In this document: positions 32,136-41,554 of the stretch, piece by piece | Layout of the letters: the number at the start of each line of letters is the position of its first letter | Numbering within the stretch: position 1 is the stretch's first letter | DNA from: Rachicladosporium sp. CCFEE 5018 | Lineage: Eukaryota > Ascomycota > Dothideomycetes > Cladosporiales > Cladosporiaceae | Direction of reading: 5' to 3' | Assembly: GCA_002077045.2 (NCBI GenBank) | Contig: KZ111141.1 | Coordinates: forward strand, 919,702-983,701 | DNA length: 64,000 bases | Translations under genes and position numbers: made by a program | The notes under the pieces: generated by a model | Databases searched by the model: none | Seen by the model: only the letters and a program-made list of their open reading frames with translations | What the model was told of the DNA's origin: nothing

Positions 32136-33806
32136 CTACCACCCTCTCCTCCCTCCATACCCTCCCCTATCTCCACCATAACCACCTCCACCACCCTCAT
32201 ACCCTCCGCTTCCCCCAGCATACCCACCCCGATACCCTTCCCCACCACCTCGTCCTCTATACCCGCCCCCTCCCCCCCCTCCCCGTCCACCCATATACGC
32301 GCCTCCAACCCCGCCTCCACCAGCACCCTGCGCAACGCCGAACCCACCAAAGTCTGGCCCACCATCAACAACTCTATCGCCGTCTTCGAATGTGTAGCGT
32401 CGCAGCTGCCCAGCTACGCCGGAGGATTTTGCCGAGGTGGTGAGGTGGTTCTTTGGCCAGGCGGAGCTGGTGATGGAGGCTAGGGAGGCGAGGCGAGATA
32501 TCACTTGATCGGCTGGCGTGGGAGAGAAGAAGAGTTTGGGGAGGGAGGTTGTTGAGGGGAAGTCGGGGAGGTCGGCGGCGGGAGGAAGTGGGGCGACTGA
32601 TTTCACTGGAGATATTGTGGAGGGCGCAGGTGCAGCAGTGGAGGGTGTTGCGACCGCGGGGCGTTCGGAACGAGGACCTGTTGGAGCGTTGGGCATGCCT
32701 TGGCCTGCGTTGCCGGGGATGCTGGGACGATGCGACGAGTTTGAATTTACTTCCTCGAGGGTGGCGGTGCCGGAGGTGTAGACGATCTCGAACCGTTTTG
32801 TGCGGCCGGCCTCGTTCTCGGTCGCGATCCAAGATTTGATTGACAGGGCGGGGATAAAGTCGACCCACAGCACTTTACGCTGGGTCTCGTCGGGCCAAAT
32901 GTGGTCGTGAAGCTGTCGACGTGCACTGATCGCTTGCGCGGTAGTGGCGAAGACGGCGAAGGCGTGGGACTTGTATGTGTCAAGATGAAGTTGCGTGACG
33001 ACTGAAGGGTCGTCTTCTGTCGAGGCGAGGCTGACCAGATGATCTCGGAAACTCTGCTGCTGAAGTGGCCGGAGTAGGTTCCGGATGTACAGCGCATTGG
33101 TGGGTGCATGCTCTGCAGATGGACCAATGTCCTCCACACCGTCCATTTCAACGGCAGGTGCAACTGGACTTGAAACAGTGTAGTCCACTGCATCATCGCC
33201 TACTGCCACCTCCTGCATTGTTGCATCTGCTTGCTCCGCAGGGACATCTGCATCACTTATAGTCTGATCCTGATGCGCAAAATTGGACTTTGGCCAGTTC
33301 CTAGCCTTCTCCATCGCTTCCTCTGCCTGCTGTTCGATCTCTGGACTGCTCGGGATCGGTGGCTTGGGAAGGTCCTCCGGCAAGCGCGGCAAATCCTCGT
33401 CGGCTGCTTTGAGCTTCTTCTGCACCGACTCCTCCCTAAGTGGGGGCGTGGGACTCCTGCGCTTTCGTTTGCGCGAGTCCGAAGAAGCCTCATCGATGGC
33501 CGGGGTGCCAGTCAGAGGCGTCGAACTGGGTTCTTTCAATGTATCCTCAGTCTTGGCAGTGACTGCAGGTGTCTCGAGGCCCTCTCCTGTCGCATTGGAT
33601 GGTACCGCGGCATCACCGTTCACGTCCTTCTCTGTCGCCCCACCGCCGTTCTCCGCTCCGTCTACTGGCGCATCATTACCTTTTTGATCGTCCGCCTCAA
33701 GCGCATCAACATATTGCTGTTTCCTGCTAAGTCCAGTCTGAGGGAGGGCACGGTCTTTGCAAAGCTGCTTCAAGTCCACGACCTTTAGCGCGTTGTAGTC
33801 GGTCAT
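32136..33806 (-). CDS. Acinus-like SAP/RRM/RGG protein
   Basis: This single-exon gene encodes 556 residues. A SAP domain opens the protein (YNALKVVDLKQLCKDRALPQ; LSRKQQYVDALEADD). A disordered acidic part with a basic signal (RKRKRRSPTPP) precedes an RRM-like domain (TNALYIRNLLRPLQQQSFRD; SHAFAVFATTAQAISARRQL; RKVLWVDFIPALSIKSWIAT). A short conserved C-terminal motif (SLPKLFFSPTPADQVISRLA) resembles the RNPS1/SAP18-binding motif of Acinus, and the end is an RGG/Gly-Tyr-rich tail of about 65 residues. Acinus works in the ASAP complex at spliced exon junctions and on chromatin. The order SAP-RRM-RSB motif supports the call. It converges with vps17 and diverges from gcs1. Confidence 0.85.
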   Translation of the reverse strand: MTDYNALKVVDLKQLCKDRALPQTGLSRKQQYVDALEADDQKGNDAPVDGAENGGGATEKDVNGDAAVPSNATGEGLETPAVTAKTEDTLKEPSSTPLTGTPAIDEASSDSRKRKRRSPTPPLREESVQKKLKAADEDLPRLPEDLPKPPIPSSPEIEQQAEEAMEKARNWPKSNFAHQDQTISDADVPAEQADATMQEVAVGDDAVDYTVSSPVAPAVEMDGVEDIGPSAEHAPTNALYIRNLLRPLQQQSFRDHLVSLASTEDDPSVVTQLHLDTYKSHAFAVFATTAQAISARRQLHDHIWPDETQRKVLWVDFIPALSIKSWIATENEAGRTKRFEIVYTSGTATLEEVNSNSSHRPSIPGNAGQGMPNAPTGPRSERPAVATPSTAAPAPSTISPVKSVAPLPPAADLPDFPSTTSLPKLFFSPTPADQVISRLASLASITSSAWPKNHLTTSAKSSGVAGQLRRYTFEDGDRVVDGGPDFGGFGVAQGAGGGGVGGAYMGGRGGGGGGGYRGRGGGEGYRGGYAGGSGGYEGGGGGYGGDRGGYGGRRGW

Positions 33807-34091
33807 CGTGGAGGGTGCTCAGCTATACTCCTGATGCTGAGTGTGGAATGATAAGTTGACATTGATGCTGGTTATGCAGACATATGCAGAGAGCTCCAAA
33901 ACCTCATGTCACTTCGTTCGAGACCGGATCACGGAGATATATTAGTCCGGGTACATCACGACAACAATGAGATTATTATGCAACGAGCGTAGCTACCATA
34001 CAGGTTCAGGACTCGATCCACAAATGTTCCATTGCAAGAACAGCATGCCCTAGATCGATTCACCTGGTCTGTAGCTGTTCAAACCGCCATT

Positions 34092-35246
34092 ATGTCTTCC
34101 AAACTCTGGGAAGTCGACCCAGCGACTAGAACTAAGCTCCAATCCCTTACAAAGGTCCACTCCAACAATCGCTGCGTCGACTGCGGCGCGCCGAGTCCAC
34201 AATGGGCCTCCCCCAAGTTCGGCATCTTCTTCTGTCTAGCATGCTCGGGAGTACACCGAAGTCTTGGCGTACACATCTCATTCGTCCGGTCAGTGACCAT
34301 GGATGCGTTCAAGACGATCGAGATAAGGAAGATGGAGGAAGGCGGCAATGATGCATGGAAAGACTTCTTCGATTCTCATGACACGAACAAGACGATAGGC
34401 CGGACGTTCGACGAGTGCACGATTGCAGAGCGATACGATAGCGAGGCGGGAGAGGAGTGGAAGGAGCGATTGATAGCCAAGGTCGAGGAGCGATCATTTG
34501 ACCTCGCAATCTGGAAGGCTGAGCGGAAAGCTGCAGCAACAGGCGCATCGAAGCCTGCAACATCCTCCGCCCAATCCAGTGGTCGCTCGACACCACAGCC
34601 TTCCTCCAACCCTTCTCAGAAAGCCCAGAACGAAGCCTTCTTCGCCTCCAAGGGGCAACAGAACGCTTCCCGTCCAGACACGCTCGCACCATCGCAAGGT
34701 GGTAAATACGCTGGCTTCGGCTCTGCGCCTACAGCACCGCCCTCAGGTCCTCCACAAGCTCCCAGAGCCGAGGACTTCCAGCGTGACCCTGTCGCTGCTT
34801 TGACGAAAGGCTTCGGCTGGCTAAGCAGCACAGTCTCCAAGCAAGCCGCAACCCTTAATGAGCAAGTCATAAAGCCCAATCTCAACAATCTAGCACACAC
34901 AGACTTCGCCGCGCAAGCGAGACAACTCGGAACCACAGTCGGCAGCTCGTTGCAGCAAGGCACCCAAACCGTCGGATCCTCGATTAACAAGTTCATTGAT
35001 CCAGATGCTCAAACTCAGTCCGGCGCGCGAGCAGAGCCAGCGAAGAAAGACTTCTGGGACTCCTTTGGAGCGCCGCCGAAAGGTCCGCCCGAGGAGAAGA
35101 AGGGCTTCTGGGATGAGTTCTCTGCTGCTGGGGAGCAGAAAGCTAGGGCGGACGAGGGCAAGAGTGTGGGGACTAGTGCTATGAAGGCGCCTCCTGGGGC
35201 GGGGCAGGGGAAGAAGAGTGAGGAGGGTGCTTGGGGTGATTGGTGA
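34092..35246 (+). CDS. gcs1: ArfGAP of the Gcs1/ArfGAP1 type
   Basis: This intronless gene encodes 384 residues from the ATG at 34092; an upstream in-frame ATG-less extension to 34032 is leader. The N-terminal ArfGAP zinc finger is complete (CVDC, 16 residues, CLAC) with the catalytic Arg in GVHRSLGVHISFVRS. The C-terminal half carries a lipid-packing-type amphipathic segment (GFGWLSSTVSKQAATLN), then short Trp-containing repeats (DFWDSFGAPP; GFWDEFS; GAWGDW) typical of ArfGAP1/Gcs1 tails that bind coat or adaptor proteins. Gcs1 stimulates GTP hydrolysis by Arf1 at Golgi and endosomes. The gene is divergent from the Acinus-like gene across 285 bp. Confidence 0.93.
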   Translation: MSSKLWEVDPATRTKLQSLTKVHSNNRCVDCGAPSPQWASPKFGIFFCLACSGVHRSLGVHISFVRSVTMDAFKTIEIRKMEEGGNDAWKDFFDSHDTNKTIGRTFDECTIAERYDSEAGEEWKERLIAKVEERSFDLAIWKAERKAAATGASKPATSSAQSSGRSTPQPSSNPSQKAQNEAFFASKGQQNASRPDTLAPSQGGKYAGFGSAPTAPPSGPPQAPRAEDFQRDPVAALTKGFGWLSSTVSKQAATLNEQVIKPNLNNLAHTDFAAQARQLGTTVGSSLQQGTQTVGSSINKFIDPDAQTQSGARAEPAKKDFWDSFGAPPKGPPEEKKGFWDEFSAAGEQKARADEGKSVGTSAMKAPPGAGQGKKSEEGAWGDW

Positions 35247-35697
35247 CGAAGTCGACTCACGGATAACGAAACGAGTGATGGAGTGCAATTACGTGACGAG
35301 GCTTCACAAAAGCATGTGAACATCTGTGCACCGCGATCATGAAGTGAAGTTGCTGCCTGCTGTACGATTGCTAGCGGCGATCATTAGGCGGCCAATCGAC
35401 TCATGACAGCGAGCTGAAGGCAGGTGCGCAGGCGAGTGAGAACACGAGGAAGGTACGCGACTCAGGGCGGTCAAGGGAAGACTTGGCGAGCGAAGCCCGC
35501 CAGCAGCCCGACTGGCGACGTGGCTTGTGGCCATATCCGCGTGAACGCGAGACCAAACCAAAAGGTGTCCAAGGCTTGAAAGCTTGAATATGAGGACAGG
35601 CTCATTGGATCTAAGTAGCATAGAGCGATGGCCGATTTTCATATATCAGACACTAAGAGTTCATCGCCCTAACGGTGGCAAGACAACATGTCAAGTC
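35247..35697. other. Intergenic spacer, convergent
   Basis: This 451 bp lies between the gcs1 stop and the stop of the minus-strand acyltransferase. I see no coding frame or RNA gene. Confidence 0.55.
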
Positions 35698-36881
35698 TCA
35701 GCCCCTACTCTTCCTGCTACTGCCCTTCCCCCTCCCCCAAGCCTCCACAAATTTCCCTTTCTCCCTCACGCCCAGACTGACCCTCTTGACTCGGCCCAAC
35801 CTCGCAAGCGCATCGGCAACAACATCCAGCATACTCCTTTCCGGCTCCGTCAACCCGTCGTCACCCTTTTGATTGCGTGCCTGGCTCTCAGCCTCGGCAT
35901 CAGAATTCTCCTTCAGCGTGTCGAAGTAATTGCTCTGGTAGCTGTTTCTTCGCTCCAGCTTGCTGGGCAGCGAGGTCGTAGACTCGGCTGTAGCTGTATT
36001 TCGTATTGGAGCGCCGATACGGGTTCGGATCACATGAGTATGACTGCTCAAGAGGACCCAGATGAAGTTTAGCCCTGAGATCGTGGAGGGGATAGGGGTC
36101 ACGATGTCAGCTGGCGTGTAGCGGAGGGAGACGGGGTAGATCTTCGTTCTCGGCGAGGCTGAGAGGAGCGATGGTGTTGGGTGGAGGATCGAGCGACCGT
36201 TCGAGGGCGTGCCTTCGGGAAAGACGCAGATGATCCGGCTTGGGTTGCGGGCTGTGAGAGTGGAGAGTGGTACGAGGCCAGTATCTGACGCTTTATGTGC
36301 GGAGGTGTGGACTGTAAAGCACGCTAGAAGAGCGCCTGTGAATGACAATGGTCGGACGAGCTTCGTGTCTGGGTAGGATTCCGTGAAGATTGGGTCCAAG
36401 ATCGTGGCGAGGTAGATTATGTCGATCGGTGAGGTGTACGACGCGGCTATCACACTTCCGGCTGAGGGAATGCTGGAGGCAGGGGCTTTGCCCAATGACC
36501 CGCGTCGGACGCCATCGACTTGAAGATCTATCCACCAGATCCCAGGAATGCCGATGATGCACCAGAGGTTCGCTTTGCGGAGAAGTGTGCCAGGAGTGAG
36601 AAATTGCACAAAGGCGAACCAGACGAAGCAGGCGAAGAGGAGGAAAGGGATGCGGATCGAGAAGACGAACTACCGTCTTGTCAGTTTCGTGGACACCTGC
36701 ATGCGAGGGAAGGACATACAAGATGCCAAGGTAGCAGCAGAGGGTGCACAGCTTGCGGTGAGATAGGGAAGAAGGGAGCGATACCCGATCCTGCAGGGAC
36801 ATGTCAGTGATGCTGCATGGCGCGACATGCTCGCGCGTGCATGCACTTACCTTTGTCTCTATACTGTCCGTACTTCTCCAT
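35698..36881 (-). CDS. Loa1/Vps66-like lysophospholipid acyltransferase
   Basis: Three exons, 36881-36851, 36790-36720 and 36669-35698, encode 357 residues. Intron 1 is 60 bp (GTAAGT, ACTGAC, CTGCAG) and intron 2 is 50 bp (GTATGT, AACTGAC, GGTAG). The tiny first exon gives MEKYGQYRDK. A single transmembrane helix is encoded at the start of exon 3 (FVFSIRIPFLLFACFVWFAF). Acyltransferase blocks follow: ASYTSPIDIIYLA, where the usual His of the HX4D box is Tyr, and CVFPEGTPSNGRSIL as the FPEGT block. This matches the yeast Loa1/Vps66 group, an ER/lipid-droplet lysophosphatidic acid acyltransferase whose HX4D box also departs from consensus. The C-terminus is basic (GRGKGSSRKSRG). Confidence 0.85.
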
Positions 36882-37226
36882 GATCGAGGCACATAGCAGG
36901 CGCAAAGCTTGGAACGTCAAGGATGGGGTTAGGAGGCAACACCGCCGTTCTCATCACTCTCTAGCCAGTTGTGACGTTCGCATAAGGTTCGCTCGCGTGG
37001 GATGCAAAAGTCACAGAGTTTGCGAGGTAAGGCCGGTAGTACCGATGTACATGTATATCACAGCAACAGGTGTGATGTCAGGAGAACAGATTGACGAAAG
37101 ATGCCTCTTGAGAAACATGTGATAGTGCGCTAGGCACATGTTGCCGGGAGCTCCCGAAAGTCACTTTAGCCGAGAATGACGAGTAGGACATACGCGTGCT
37201 CGTAGATTACATTGTCAACACACTGT
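36882..37226. other. Intergenic spacer
   Basis: This 345 bp lies between the start of the acyltransferase gene and the stop of the SDR gene, both on the minus strand, so it holds the acyltransferase promoter. Nothing coding is seen. Confidence 0.55.
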
Positions 37227-38128
37227 CTACCTTAGCAACACGCCGCCATTCGTCGATATCACACTCCCCGTCACGTTCATGTCCTTCATGCAGTACAAAT
37301 ATGCCTCTGCCACATCCTCCGCAAGCGCGACGCGTCCCATGGCGGTCCTCGACTCCAATGCGGACTGCACATCCACGCGCCTCTCCCCGTCTTGATGGAC
37401 AGAAACCCCAGTATCCACAGCTCCGACTGCCACGATGTTTACGCGTACAGGCCTAAGATCTAGCGCAAGATTCTTCCCAAGTCCGATAATGGCAGATCGC
37501 GCACCCGCAATCGCGGACCAGCCTGGTATCGGTCGTTCAGTCACCACCCCAGTCGACAGGGTGATTGACGTTGCAGGATCTGGTCTGAGGTGTCTGCCTG
37601 CATGCTTGGCTACCAGCGCTGGTGCAATATATCGGGCGCCCATGGCTGTTCGCAAGTCCTCCACCGTCGCGTTCGCGATCGGCACTGGCGGCACAGATTC
37701 ACCGATAGGAGCTGTGGCGGACACTGAAAGCTCGACTACCCCCTTGCCATCGGCAGATTTCCGGAGACCGAATTCGCCTGTGAACACGACATGATCTACC
37801 GGGTCAAGTTCCTCGAAAAGTGTTCTTATATTTTCGTCCATTGTTGACTCGTCCCCGAGATCGCAGGGCCGACCATTGACGTAGTCGCGTCGCGAGGGAT
37901 ATGCTGCGACGATGGCATCTAGCGCTCTGGTCACGCGATCAGGATCAGATGAGGATATGGTGACTCGAGCTCCGTGTTCAGTCGCAGCTTCTGCAACGGC
38001 GTAGCCGATACCTAGTCAACGTCAGTAATCGAGCGATCCGTGAAGCCACTGGACCTACCAGAGGATCCTCCAAACACTAACACATGCTTGTCACGCAATT
38101 TGAACAAGTATTTAACCTGATCAGCCAT
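37227..38128 (-). CDS. Short-chain dehydrogenase/reductase without the classical Tyr-Lys pair
   Basis: Two exons, 38128-38059 and 38011-37227, are joined in phase 1 by a 47 bp intron (GTAGGT, TACTGAC, GACTAG) inside the cofactor loop. The product is 284 residues. The nucleotide-binding Gly-rich motif is GGSSGIGYAVAEAATEHGAR, followed by DLGDES and the strand leading to VVFTGEFGL. At the place of the usual Tyr-X3-Lys the sequence is PGWSAIAGARSAIIGLGKNL, so neither residue is present; the preceding Ser/Thr block (SITLSTGVVTERP) is kept. The later RVNIVAVGAVDT and GSVISTNGG motifs are normal. A subset of bacterial-type SDRs has this AGA pattern. It may use a different catalytic residue or be non-catalytic. 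The substrate is unknown. Confidence 0.88.
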
Positions 38129-39781
38129 GCGATGGTTCTTTCGCCACCGAAAGTGAGGCCGCAGCGGAAGTCCGCGAGAGAAAGATCCAATGACCGCGCG
38201 TAGTCTTGTCGTCAACTCCGACGAGGTGAGTGTTGTAGTAAGCGTATCGCCTTCTTCTCTCCTACCTCCCATTCAATTCAAGGCATATGGTCTTTACCGC
38301 AAACATAAGCAGCTTAGGTCACATATAGGCTCCACCAGCAGGCGCCACCCAAGAACGTCACGACTACTATCGCCCCTATACACCGGAGATCCGGGGAATG
38401 CATCAACGAGTAGTCACGGGAAGTGGACTGCAATCTATGCGCGGCCGGGTGATTCGGCAGATTCCTGTGCTTCATGCGCGACTACACATGGCATGCAGAC
38501 CCTGCATTGGGGCTCGCAAACGCCTGCAGTCTGTGTATACTCATCAGCGCGCTTGGAACCCTGTCAAGTCTCGTCTTGACCGGCCGCTGGTGCCGCGTGG
38601 CGCTATCTCGAGACATGTTGCTGGTGGCGATAGCGCTGGTGCATCGGATTTACCGCGCACCATACAGGCCGCTACAAGGCCGGAGACTGTAGATCTGCAC
38701 AAAGCCGGCCATGGATAAGTGGGTGCCAGTGGAGTACGATACTGGACATATCGTCATGCATCTGATCCGTTTGTTACTGGCTGGATTGGCATCTCGCAGA
38801 GAAGACGGCGCCCGCAGAGTCTGGGCTTGAAGACTCGACGAGCATCTAACGCGTTTGAAGTATGCTGACCAGCCGAGGGTTTGTAGCTCACACCGCCGGT
38901 GATGGACTAGCTTCGGCAACCTCCAGAGTGCTTGAACATACGAAGCCGAATCCGGTGAAATGCTGCCGTATGGCTGCAGTGCTTAGCACGTGGCAGTGCG
39001 TATCCAGCACGTCACTTTCCATGCAGCTGCACTTTGCCGAAGCGGCACCAGGGGTCACGCAGCGAAAGTTCGGCCTTGCGGCGCAACACCCAGTCCGACT
39101 CGCATGGCGATAGATTGCTAGATGTGCGACATGCACACAATCGATGCTGGAACATCGTATTCTTGAGCGCATGAACGAGGTGAGAAGCACGAACAACACC
39201 AACCGCGTATCCGATTTGCACTGGCTTTCTCACACAACTAAGAAGCCGAGTGGCGCCTGCCACAATGCGCTTGCTGACTTCTGACCAGAATCCGCAAGCA
39301 TGCGCCACCAACGACCTCCGCTGAGTCTGTCTATAGTTCATCGGTCACTAGTGAACGAGTTGGAGCAGAAGCATCAGTGGATCTGTTCCGAGACTTTGCT
39401 GGGATCGCGTGGCATGGCATCAACCAAAGTTACAGTAGCCGCGATTGATCATAGCGTCTTGACGAAATGTGCGCAAGGCGCAGCTGAGCTCACTTTGGAC
39501 ACAATCCCTCTGCCCTGGCAGAGCAACATTGCCGAACTCCGTGGATATCGGTCATAGTGTCAGCGCTGAAGCCCGCTATTACTTCTTATGTCACTGCACT
39601 ACCGACGTAATCAGACACGTCTGCCACAACGCAAACCCTGTCTAAAACACCGCTGTAATTTCGATTACTACATGTATGCTCACAGCACAGTAGTGTGCAG
39701 AGATCACAATTACCACCAAGAGGTGTCGTTATCGGCGTATTCCATGTTCTCAATCCGAAAGTAGTCTAGCGCCATTGTGTG
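38129..39781. other. 1.65 kb intergenic region
   Basis: No frame here is convincingly coding; several 60-110-codon open frames on both strands have mixed, unrelated composition. It should contain the promoters of the divergent SDR gene and the gene at 39782. I see no repeat or transposon end. Confidence 0.5.
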
Positions 39782-41143
39782 ATGCTGCCAGGTAGTAAAA
39801 TCCACACCTCGGCACACACATTATCAGCCGTCCAACACCCCCTACCCATGGTACTATTGAATTACACGTACTCCACCAAGTCTCCCGCCAACATGCAAGG
39901 TGGATTGGAGCTCGTCCGTCAACAACCCGGTAGGCAACGAGTGAGCTTCGATGACTCGACGCCGCTGGCCGCTGGCGGTGGTATGGGCATCACTGCCTCC
40001 CCATACCCCTCCGCCCCTGGCAAGTACTCGCCGCCTGCTCAGTCGTACCCATACGATCCCGATAGCTACTCTGGCGACTTCGCCACGCCTCAGACATATT
40101 CTCCTCAGCCACATGAGCAGCTGCATCCAGCAGATAATGGCTATGAGTCAGAACATGGTACGGGCGGACCTTCCAATGCTGCCCTTGGTCTCGGCAGACG
40201 GACTCGGATGACACTTGGCAAGGGTCTCAAGCCTGTACTTTTCCATGCGAATCTGGATGACATGCTCACTGCGCTCTCCCATGAGATCGAGCAAAACGTC
40301 CGCGGAGAGGCCTTGACAATCGAGCTCTTCCTGCATGCCGACGCCTCGATCCCACTGCTTCGTCCCATCATCGGCCCTTACTCTGAAGGCGGAGAGCATG
40401 ACATCACTCCAGACTTCAAGACGAATACGAACGATGAGGGAGACTTCACTGCGACAGTCGCGGCCATTGCTTCCGCTCCACAGCCACAGGTGAAGCAAAT
40501 TCAGCGCGCTGCATCGAGAGGGATCTGCGTCGCCATCGAAAGCCTGGACGGCTTCCGCTACACATTCAACAATGTCTGGTCAGCGAAGGATCTCGATGGT
40601 TTGCGCTTCAGCTACATCTGCCAAGACAGTATGCAGAATAAAGATCGCCACGCTAACGGATTTGCGCGTACGAACAAGACTCCCCGCAACTATCGCGGTG
40701 CGCGGAAAGCTACCTTCGACTGTCGAGGAAGCGTGAACGTGAAGTTCAGCGCACGAAGTGGAGGCTGCATAGTGCAGTATCGGCATCGGCGAGTCCATTG
40801 CAAAGTCGAGGAACGTCTTCCTGGTGGAAGGGCAGTGCCCGTCGGCGAGTACGGCGAAGCCGCGCTGGTCATTGAGGGTGAGGTCGGGCCTGTGGCGAAG
40901 CGGAAGCGAGTCGAAGATGCCTTTGCCAGAGAGTACGGACCTGGGACGCCGGCGCCTCCGAGGCTGACGCAGCCGAGGTTCTCTGAACGGATAAGGTCGC
41001 TTCCTTCGCCGCCGATATCAGGACCACCAATGCCCCCGCCGAGGGTGCCGAGTCTGTTCGATCTGTTGAGCGAGACTGCAGCGGAGGATGCTGAAGCGAA
41101 GCCACTGGGTTCCGCCGCGGCGCCTTGGTGGGGCAACACATGA
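39782..41143 (+). CDS. Conserved-looking hypothetical protein, possible DNA-binding
   Basis: This intronless gene encodes up to 453 residues. Possible starts are ATGs at 39782, 39848 (context ACCCATGG) and 39893; I use the first because none is excluded. The N-terminal 130 residues are disordered (Pro/Tyr/Ser-rich). A structured region follows: LGRRTRMTLGKGLKPVLFHA, DDMLTALSHEIEQNVRGEAL, then CVAIESLDGFRYTFNNVWSA. A Cys/His-containing segment follows (YICQDSMQNKDRHANG; ATFDCRGSVNVKFSARSGGC; VQYRHRRVHC) whose Cys-to-His pattern recalls zinc-binding WRKY-GCM1/FAR1-like folds; this is only a pattern impression. The C-terminus is disordered with a basic KRKRVED signal. A nuclear role is plausible but not shown. 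Confidence 0.7.
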   Translation: MLPGSKIHTSAHTLSAVQHPLPMVLLNYTYSTKSPANMQGGLELVRQQPGRQRVSFDDSTPLAAGGGMGITASPYPSAPGKYSPPAQSYPYDPDSYSGDFATPQTYSPQPHEQLHPADNGYESEHGTGGPSNAALGLGRRTRMTLGKGLKPVLFHANLDDMLTALSHEIEQNVRGEALTIELFLHADASIPLLRPIIGPYSEGGEHDITPDFKTNTNDEGDFTATVAAIASAPQPQVKQIQRAASRGICVAIESLDGFRYTFNNVWSAKDLDGLRFSYICQDSMQNKDRHANGFARTNKTPRNYRGARKATFDCRGSVNVKFSARSGGCIVQYRHRRVHCKVEERLPGGRAVPVGEYGEAALVIEGEVGPVAKRKRVEDAFAREYGPGTPAPPRLTQPRFSERIRSLPSPPISGPPMPPPRVPSLFDLLSETAAEDAEAKPLGSAAAPWWGNT

Positions 41144-41554
41144 GGTGTTGACGCATGTTTTGGTCCCCATTCAATATCAAAATAAACTCAGCTGTCCGAA
41201 AGCACGTCAATGCGGTCGGAGCATCTACTGCTGGGGAGTAACTTTCCGGTCATACTGCACAGAGCGAAAGGGTGCTTAGACTCTCGGTATAAGCGCACAG
41301 CGCTCAGGCTCGTCCAACACACCAGCCGCGCAGCACGTCCAGGCCCTGATATATTAGCGTTACCTAAGGACGATCACGAACGTCTTTGACGAAGCCGTTG
41401 GCCTGCACTGAATTCTGGAAGTTAGCAGAGCACACAGCGATGCGCAAAGACAGAGACGTCTACGAGAGCGGAGGTTGCGCGCAAGTCGAATTTGCCCGCA
41501 GTGTAGCTGCCTAGTATCAAAGAAGTAATCTGAGTGATTTTGCGCGTCTCACAT
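41144..41554. other. Intergenic spacer, convergent
   Basis: This 411 bp lies between two convergent genes. No coding potential is visible. Confidence 0.55.
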
